DNA of 64,000 nucleotides from Isoetes taiwanensis (Eukaryota; Streptophyta; Lycopodiopsida; Isoetales; Isoetaceae): NCBI GenBank assembly GCA_021234155.1, contig JAJEKV010000020.1, positions 9,797,172 to 9,861,171 of the forward strand, read 5' to 3'. Shown piece by piece: positions 57,876 to 64,000 of this stretch (position 1 is its first letter; each line of letters starts with the position of its first letter). The notes under the pieces were generated by a model. It saw only the letters and a program-made list of their open reading frames with translations, ran no database searches and was not told where the DNA came from. The position numbers and the translations under genes were made by a program.

Positions 57876-60125
57876 TCAGGATGTGAACAAGAGGATTATA
57901 GGACTTCGGACTTGATGGATCCCATCAGACCAAATCAAGGCACCACTGAGAAAAGAGTTGGAACTTTGGCTGGGAGCAGTGACATTCACCTGAAATGTGA
58001 GTGCAGGGCTAAGGTCTGAAAATACAAGCACATCTGGAGTGACTGTAATGTTCATAATACCACTAGGAGCCACAACCTTGGCAAAGTAAGTTGAAGCAAC
58101 ACCACCAACATTGGTCACCCTTCTTGTGAACATGCTAGACACCACAGCTCCTCCTCCTGGTGCATTCACTGAGAACACAGCAGTGAAGGATGGATAGTTG
58201 AAATCCTCGTACCGCGGCCTCGCTGCCGGGCACGACGCCGAGAAATCCTGTGTCACCGTCCAAATCTGCAACCTATTGTACCCCTCACTGCACAAGAAGT
58301 TGATGTAATCTTGTGTTGTAAGATCATACACAAGTCCAGGAGATAAAGCCTGTTGTGGGTTTACATGGCCTGATCCATATGCAAATTCATCAGCCAGTTG
58401 GCCTGTAGATGCTTCAGAAATATTTGCCCCCGTGTTATCAGTGATGTAAGCAGTGGTCATGATGGCAGATTTTATAGCAGCAGGGCTCCAATCAGGATGA
58501 GCAGCCTTGATCAGAGCAGAAATTCCACTTATATGAGGGCATGACATGGATGTTCCTGAAATTATATTAAAATTAACTCTTGTCTGATCATTTTCCAATT
58601 CTGATGGTGAGGCATTTCCTGGCCATGCTGCTAAAATGCTCATACCAGGAGCAATTATGTCTGGTTTTAACACAGCAGGAGTGATCTTGTTAGGACCTCT
58701 AGATGAGAAATAGGCCACCTGAGGAGCAGGTTTTGATCCTATAACTGTTCCATAGACGTTGATACTTGCAGTAGGGTTTGTTGTTGAATTAATGTAGTTC
58801 TGTAATGCTAATCCATTTGAATAACTGACTGTAATTCCAGGAATTGTGTATTTTTCAGGAGATGCAGTGTTACCTCCTATTGAAGGCATGATGTCTATAA
58901 TTCCCAAACCTCCTGCATTTGAAACTGCAATTCCCTTTGCAACTGGGGTAACATTTCCACCACTTCCACACAGAATTAATTTTCCTTTAATTAAACTAGG
59001 ATTCAAGTACTGTGGTAAGCAGAGACTGACAAAAACAAGTGGTATCTGACCTGGTAACCCTGCTCCAGTGTAAAAAGACTGGCCAGAATAATTCTGCCCA
59101 TTTCCAAGAACTACAGCAGCAGGAAAAACTCTATCCAAAGAGCCAGCTCCAACTGTAGCAATCCAAGGGGCAGAGTTAGAAACAGACCAAGGACTTGGTC
59201 CACTATTTCCTGCAGAGGCAGAGACAAAGACACCCTTTTTGATGGCACCAAATGTGGCAATGGCTGTGGGATCCAGATAATAATCAGAAGGAGGGCCACC
59301 CAATGAGATGGAAATAACATCCACACCATCAGAAACTGCCTGGTCAATGGCAGCCAAAATATCAGAAGATGAGCACCCATTTTTCCAGCATGCTTTATAC
59401 ACAGCAATTCTAGCCTTGGGAGCCATTCCTCTGGCAGTTCCCTGTGCAAGGCCAGACATGCTTGCATTTAAAACATAATTTCCTGCTGCTGTGGATGCTG
59501 TGTGAGTTCCATGCCCTCTATCATCCCTTGCAGATTTGTACTCTAAGCTCCAATTCACCCCTGATGCTTGGTATCCCTGATAGTAATATCTTGCTCCAAT
59601 TAACTTCTTGTTGCAGCTTGAAGCATTAAATTCTGCTCCACTTTCACATATTCCTTTCCATTTTAATGGCACTGGTCCTAATCCTGTATCCATAAAACTT
59701 GCACTCTCTGGCCATATTCCAGTGTCCACTACTCCAATAATTGCCTCGCTGCCATAGTCGGACTGTGGCCATATTCCAGAGGTTGAATTTAAAGATAAAA
59801 ATTCTGGAGTATGTGTTGTGTGCAAATCCAATAGCTGATCTTCAAAAATTGACACAAATCCGGTCAGCTTGTGGAGTGCGGAAACTTGGGCTGGAGTCAA
59901 CTGGGCTGAAAATCCGTTGAAAGTGGTGTTGTAAACATGAATCAATTCGGTGGCAAGCATGGAATACCAGAAGTGGGTATGGGAAAAAACTGCAGGCATT
60001 TTGGTGGCATCCATTATGACGACGTAATTTTTTGAAAGCTCAAGTCCGGCGACAAGAGGAAATGGCAGAAGAGATAAGAGCAGAATAAAGGGCAGCAGAC
60101 CGCTGCATTTTTTGGTCGGATCCAT
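57876..60125 (-). CDS. SBT: Subtilisin-like serine protease (plant SBT family), complete and intronless
   Basis: 749 aa from the ATG at 60125; the frame is open 41 codons further upstream but lacks signal-peptide character there. Order: signal peptide (LLPFILLLSLLPFPLVAG, about 10-27), I9 propeptide (about 33-105, ending near HTTHTPEFL), and S8 catalytic domain with Asp134 (GVVDTGIWPES), His205 (RGHGTHTAST), oxyanion Asn307 (ASAGNSGP) and Ser526 (SGTSMSCPH). A PA insert lies at about 340-460 and a C-terminal fibronectin III-like domain at about 645-745 (FNYPSF..TRRVTNVG). Several N-glycosylation sites (NxS/T) are present. Plant subtilases are secreted proteases of the cell wall/apoplast. Length, domain order and lack of introns are normal for the family. 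Specific substrate unknown. Confidence 0.97.
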   Translation of the reverse strand: MDPTKKCSGLLPFILLLSLLPFPLVAGLELSKNYVVIMDATKMPAVFSHTHFWYSMLATELIHVYNTTFNGFSAQLTPAQVSALHKLTGFVSIFEDQLLDLHTTHTPEFLSLNSTSGIWPQSDYGSEAIIGVVDTGIWPESASFMDTGLGPVPLKWKGICESGAEFNASSCNKKLIGARYYYQGYQASGVNWSLEYKSARDDRGHGTHTASTAAGNYVLNASMSGLAQGTARGMAPKARIAVYKACWKNGCSSSDILAAIDQAVSDGVDVISISLGGPPSDYYLDPTAIATFGAIKKGVFVSASAGNSGPSPWSVSNSAPWIATVGAGSLDRVFPAAVVLGNGQNYSGQSFYTGAGLPGQIPLVFVSLCLPQYLNPSLIKGKLILCGSGGNVTPVAKGIAVSNAGGLGIIDIMPSIGGNTASPEKYTIPGITVSYSNGLALQNYINSTTNPTASINVYGTVIGSKPAPQVAYFSSRGPNKITPAVLKPDIIAPGMSILAAWPGNASPSELENDQTRVNFNIISGTSMSCPHISGISALIKAAHPDWSPAAIKSAIMTTAYITDNTGANISEASTGQLADEFAYGSGHVNPQQALSPGLVYDLTTQDYINFLCSEGYNRLQIWTVTQDFSASCPAARPRYEDFNYPSFTAVFSVNAPGGGAVVSSMFTRRVTNVGGVASTYFAKVVAPSGIMNITVTPDVLVFSDLSPALTFQVNVTAPSQSSNSFLSGALIWSDGIHQVRSPIILLFTS

Positions 60126-60183
60126 CTGAAAGAATTGATTTGAATTGAATGGAATGGAATGAAGAGATCCATCTGTTCGTATC

Positions 60184-60193
60184 TCCTTATATT
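60184..60193 (-). promoter_or_regulatory. TATA-like box, subtilase gene
   Basis: The minus strand reads CAATATAAGGAG about 60-65 nt upstream of the ATG at 60125. This favours the downstream ATG as start and is a plausible core promoter. Confidence 0.4.
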
Positions 60194-60249
60194 GCAGTGA
60201 ATTAGCATACGTCTGCACGTCGTCTCGTCTTGATGCTTCCTGGAACATC

Positions 60250-61320
60250 CTTGGCTACTTATTCATCACGTTGACAAAGTAAACGACATAAGTGTGTTTC
60301 AGCATTGAAAGCTAGACCTGTCGTTTATTGGTGGATCACAATTGCAGCTGGCCCTTTGAAAGAATCGAGTGGCCAAAAAATAGAACTGCTTTATTGAAGT
60401 GGGATCTTTCACACCCCATCCAATCCGCCTCACCATTACCATATATTGGCTTGTATTGCCATTTGCAATACAAGTCGGTTTTTTTTTATCAGTTCGCTTG
60501 TTTGAGAGTCATGTGTGTTTTAATTAAAGCTTATTCAAAAGAAAGTGGAATAGACTATATCATTAAGTTTACACTTCCTTTGCATGGCAAAATTAGGCCC
60601 CCAAATGTTTAGTTTCCTAGATTTTACGGTAGGTTGGGCGAAAAAAGGGGCATTAGAGAAAATATGGGGTCTCCAAAAGGCCCCTTAGTGAGATGGGGAC
60701 TTTTTTTTCACATATATTTTAGTTCTTATCCTTAATTTTTGGCCTTTTTTCACATATATTTTAGTTCTCATCCTTAATTTTTAACCTATGATAACACTAA
60801 CATGAAACCCCCGACACCCCCCTCCCGGGCGGTCTTTTAGCCTCCGAAAACATTTAGAGCTTACCAAACAATCTCCTTAATGTTTTTGCACATTTAGATA
60901 TATGCTTTCAAATGCTCTCAAATCTCATCATAGAAATGCCAATATCATCCAAACATTTCAGATTCATCCAATGGTTATGATGCACTTCATCTTTCGATAG
61001 ATCTACATTCGTGTCAAAACAAAATGACCATGTTGGTGAATTGAACCATAATGTTACTTAATGATGGATAAGACCACCTATGATAGTATATTCAGTCCAT
61101 TCCTTACATGCATAAGTGGCCAAAAATTATTCCAATAGATAAGGCGGAGTCAAAGCTCCAATAGATAAGGAGGAGTTAAAGCTAATAGCCTCATCCATCT
61201 ACCCCTATGTTCCACTACTTTTGGCAGGGTACTTTCTTATGGGTCCTTCTACATTCAAGCCATATGGCCATAGCCAAAATGGGTGGGACATGCGCTGCGA
61301 CAACTTCTTGGTTGTATAAG
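60250..61320. other. Gene-free stretch with a 42-bp tandem repeat
   Basis: Two 42-bp units (60709-60750 and 60751-60792, CACATATATTTTAGTTCT..) lie in tandem. AAGGCCCCTT-type words lie nearby. No gene is recognised. Confidence 0.6.
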
Positions 61321-62532
61321 CTCAAGAAGTTCTTATTGTACGAGGACAACCGGTTGAAGTCGAAAATCTCCCAGTGAAGTTAGTGTATATCGGAATCTTC
61401 TGGCCATTTTGCTTATGGGTTTTTTTATTAAGACAATGGAAGGTTTTGACTATGAACACAAGATATTCAACAGACAAAGTAACCATAAGAACTTTTCCAA
61501 AATCCTTGGGGTCATATGGGCGTGTTTTTGTTCTTCTGGGTGTTCTAGACATTGGAAGTGCCACATTGGCTTTTCTAGCATTTATCAGGAAAACCAGATC
61601 AAGGGTTCATATTGATGTGGACTTTGCTAGTGGAATTTCTAAAATGGCATTCTTATATCCCCTATGACTTTTAAGCATGGTATCCCGGATGCATATAATT
61701 TTTGGAGGAAGCTTTGACAAACATAGGTGAAGCAAATAGTATCTTTAATTGCGATCCAAATGGGACAACCAATCCGTTGTATTATTTCAAGAATTTACAT
61801 AGAGAACACCATATCCCTTTAGGCAGTGGCAGATCCATTTATGTTAAATGTGGCAAAGAACCTATATTCTACAGAAATTATAAGCGGTGGCTTTCTGTGA
61901 CACTACCAGCTGGCCTAGCATTTCAACTCCTATTGCAAATAATATGAATTCAACAGCTTATGAGAAAGAACATGTTTGAATAGAAGCAACTCTTTTTGTA
62001 CATATTTCAACAGAAGTACCTTGTGTAGGAGCAAAGTTCCTTTAATGGCATTTCCAGCGTTGGACAACCGAATTTTTATTTTTCAACATTCACAATATCC
62101 TATAATATCCTTAATCTCTTCTATCTCTATCTCATATGAGAATCTTACATGTTTAAGCGATCTGCTAGAGAAAATTACATATTTTCTCTGTAATTGACCT
62201 GATCTTCATATATTTTGATATTATTGCAGATGTCTTCAAAGCTCCTCTTCTACTAAAGGGCTTGGTTGTGGCTAAGGGCAAGGTCCATGCTTTCACTATA
62301 CATCACAATGCTCCAGCATCAGACGGGGCCTCCGTTGTCTTCATTAAGACAGTTGTAAATGGTACAGCTAGACTGCATTTTGAGGAGCCTGAAATAGAGA
62401 TTGTTGAGCAGACATGTGGTGCATTCATACTGTGGCCTTTAGTTGACATTGTAACTGAAGTAGCTTTGGACGAGCTATCAACTGACACTCCGAAAAATTC
62501 AAATCAAGAAGATAAATTGGGAGGTCTTTGAT
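61321..62532 (+). pseudogene. Fragment resembling DUF8039-type ORFs of plant CACTA transposons
   Basis: An exon-like block at 62230-62532 follows a good acceptor (TTATTGCAG). It reads LLLKGLVVAKGKVHAFTIHH, then VEQTCGAFILWPLVDIV. The pattern VAxGxV..A.G..I.WP is like the DUF8039 domain of proteins linked to plant En/Spm (CACTA) elements. Upstream open frames (61409-61615, 61702-61947) may be parts of the same gene, for example FFIKTMEGFDYEHKIFN and IPLGSGRSIYVKCGKEP, but are not recognised individually. No complete transposase is seen. Confidence 0.4.
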
Positions 62533-62599
62533 ACAAAAGGATATCCTTCTCCGCCTAAAGGAGCATCTAAGATCGTCACTAAGGGACGACTTCATAATC

Positions 62600-62707
62600 G
62601 CCCATACTTTCAACCCATGGTATTGAGTGGAGTGTCGAATGTAATAGGTCGAACATGTGACCTTCTGCTTGGAAAATAGACGGTCTATCCACTCAGCTAC
62701 AAACACA
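62600..62707 (-). repeat. tRNA-like sequence, probable SINE head
   Basis: On the minus strand TAGCTGAGTGG (62699-62689) resembles the polymerase III A-box and CATGTTCGACC (62657-62647) the B-box, at normal spacing. A proper cloverleaf and anticodon stem do not form, so it is not called as a tRNA gene. Confidence 0.5.
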
Positions 62708-62774
62708 TGAGACATGTGTATGTCTCAAGCAAAAACTTTAAGGCTTAAATCCTTGCAGTCATCATAATAAACAT

Positions 62775-63195
62775 CTCAACATAATCTGTTTGATTATGAA
62801 GTCCCTTGGAAAAAGCTATTGGTTACTTCAAAGGTCATGACCTAAACACGATAGATGGTATTGAGTGATGTCAAATGTAACACTTTTTTTTTTTTTTTGG
62901 CTCGTGAGAGACATTAACTTGAATGCTCTTTAAACACGTTAGACATGCTCAACATAATCTGTTTGATTGTGAAGTTTATTGGGAAAACCTATTGGTTACT
63001 TCAAAGATCATGTCTTAGACACAAATCCAGGTTTTCAAATTTCTAGAAGGTATTGAGTGCAATGTTAATGTAATACTCTTTTCTTTTTGCTTGTCAAAGA
63101 CATTAACTTAAATGCTCTTTAAACGCATTAGATATGGGTCGAGCTTAAGACATTAACTTGAATGCTCTTTTAACGCATTAGACATGGGTCGAACA
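62775..63195 (+). repeat. Direct repeats of 173 bp and 39 bp
   Basis: AACATAATCTGTTTGATT recurs at 62778 and 62951 (period 173), together with TATTGGTTACTTCAAAG. GACATTAACTTGAATGCTC recurs at about 62910, 63109 and 63148, the last two in tandem (39 bp). A 16-T run lies at about 62885-62900. Confidence 0.7.
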
Positions 63196-63617
63196 TGTGA
63201 TTAAATCCAAATTGAGACTAAATCTTAGATGTTCGGATGAGATAGAGATAGGAGAGACTAATTGTGAATGCTGGAAAATAACGATGATGCATCACAATCG
63301 TTATTTGTTGCAAATAGAGAAAATTGAGAAACCTATTGTCATCCTACAAATAGACATGAAAATACAAATACAAGTCTGTTTTGAACAAATAAAAATATTT
63401 GATGCCACCTAGAAAAGTACGTCATTTGATGAAGAAAAACCATAGTTTAAACTAACAAGGTGCTAGTGCACTAAGAGTTGCCATTTTAGGATTATTCGAC
63501 TAGAATGTGGAACTTATGATCGGATGGTGTATTTCTTTCTTTTATCTTTATCATTGTAAAAAAGGACAAGATGCCATATTTCATCTACATTTGGATTTTT
63601 TGCAGCTAAGAAGAGAG
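63196..63617. other. Gene-free stretch
   Basis: The frames 63197-63412 and 63507-63779 are open but encode no recognised domain. Confidence 0.35.
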
Positions 63618-64000
63618 GTAAAAGGGAATACAAAAAGTAGGTATTGGGCTAGTGGAATACAAAAAGTAGATATTGGACAAGTCGAATATCTCAAAAAGAT
63701 GAAACCTCGTCAACAAAAAATAAGTATTGGACAAGTTGAATATGTGAAAAAGACAAACCTCGTCAATAGCACGGCTTGAAGTAAAGGGGAATACAAAAAG
63801 TAGGTATTGGGAAAGATGAAACCTCGTGAACAAAAAGTAAATATTGGACAAGTTGAATATGTGAAAAAGACAAACCTCGTCAATAGCACGGCTTGAAGTA
63901 AAGGGGGTTACAAAAAGTAGGTATTGGGCTAGTGGAATATAAAATGTAGATATTAGACAAGTCTAATATCTCAAAAAGATGAAACCTCGTCAACAAAAAA
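63618..64000 (+). repeat. Tandem repeat array, continues beyond the window
   Basis: Units start at 63618, 63781 and 63898 (GTAAAAGGGAATAC and variants), giving periods of about 163 and 117 bp; the second unit carries an internal deletion. Subrepeats of the type AAAAAGTAGATATTGGACAA and CAAACCTCGTCAATAG are visible. The array is still running at the right edge. Confidence 0.8.

Noticed and set aside
60126-60248. Upstream Met for the subtilase (790-aa version)
   Set aside because: The extra 41 residues precede the signal peptide and overlap the TATA-like region; the ATG at 60125 fits a secreted subtilase.
62600-62707. True tRNA gene
   Set aside because: A- and B-boxes are present but acceptor and anticodon stems do not pair.
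63618-64000. CRISPR-like spaced repeats
   Set aside because: The units are long, adjacent, variable and lack unique spacers; it is an ordinary tandem repeat in plant DNA.

Overview
The window looks like nuclear DNA of a land plant with a large, transposon-rich genome. Evidence: long AT-rich gene-poor stretches, spliced genes with GT-AG introns, plant phytoglobins, an intronless plant subtilase, plant-type LINEs with a zf-RVT domain, Mutator-type and other TIR elements, and a Met-tRNA primer-binding site beside an LTR. The mix of a tyrosine recombinase, a Rep-type HUH protein and an SHGKG-motif protein makes a seed-free plant (fern, lycophyte or bryophyte) plausible. That placement is inference only.

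Layout. 0.5-2.6 kb: decayed signal recognition particle receptor alpha gene, cut off by a frameshifted tyrosine recombinase (2.7-3.3 kb), then a dead LINE reverse transcriptase with an (AAT)n tail (3.9-5.24 kb). 6.0-11.7 kb: two intact five-exon phytoglobin genes in convergent orientation, forming a large inverted repeat. Their promoters share a TATA box and a palindromic GCC-box. A non-autonomous Mutator-like element with an 11-bp target duplication sits in the spacer. 11.7-24.7 kb: mostly non-genic, with several TIR or foldback elements and microsatellites.

24.8-47.8 kb: a head-to-tail array of three LINE units. The first is split by a 10.3-kb insertion that contains the 849-base assembly gap, hairpin tandem repeats and unusual palindromes. 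The third carries a 1094-aa ORF2 and a poly-A tail, and it has its own 415-bp CpG-rich insertion. Differences between units fall strikingly often on CTG/CAG, which suggests an assembly or base-calling artefact at methylated CHG sites.

47.8-64 kb: the 3' half of an SHGKG-motif gene, cut off exactly at the LINE poly-A; a convergent FCP1/SCP-like HAD gene whose promoter lies in an LTR-like segment; a 1.5-kb LTR with a primer-binding site; a 309-aa Rep-type HUH endonuclease with no helicase, the most interesting locus here; a MITE; a complete secreted subtilase; and a fragment resembling DUF8039-type CACTA-associated ORFs, followed by tRNA-like and tandem repeats.

Functional links. Apart from the phytoglobin pair, which presumably act together in NO/O2 handling, the genes do not form a pathway. 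Most of the window is a record of successive mobile-element insertions.
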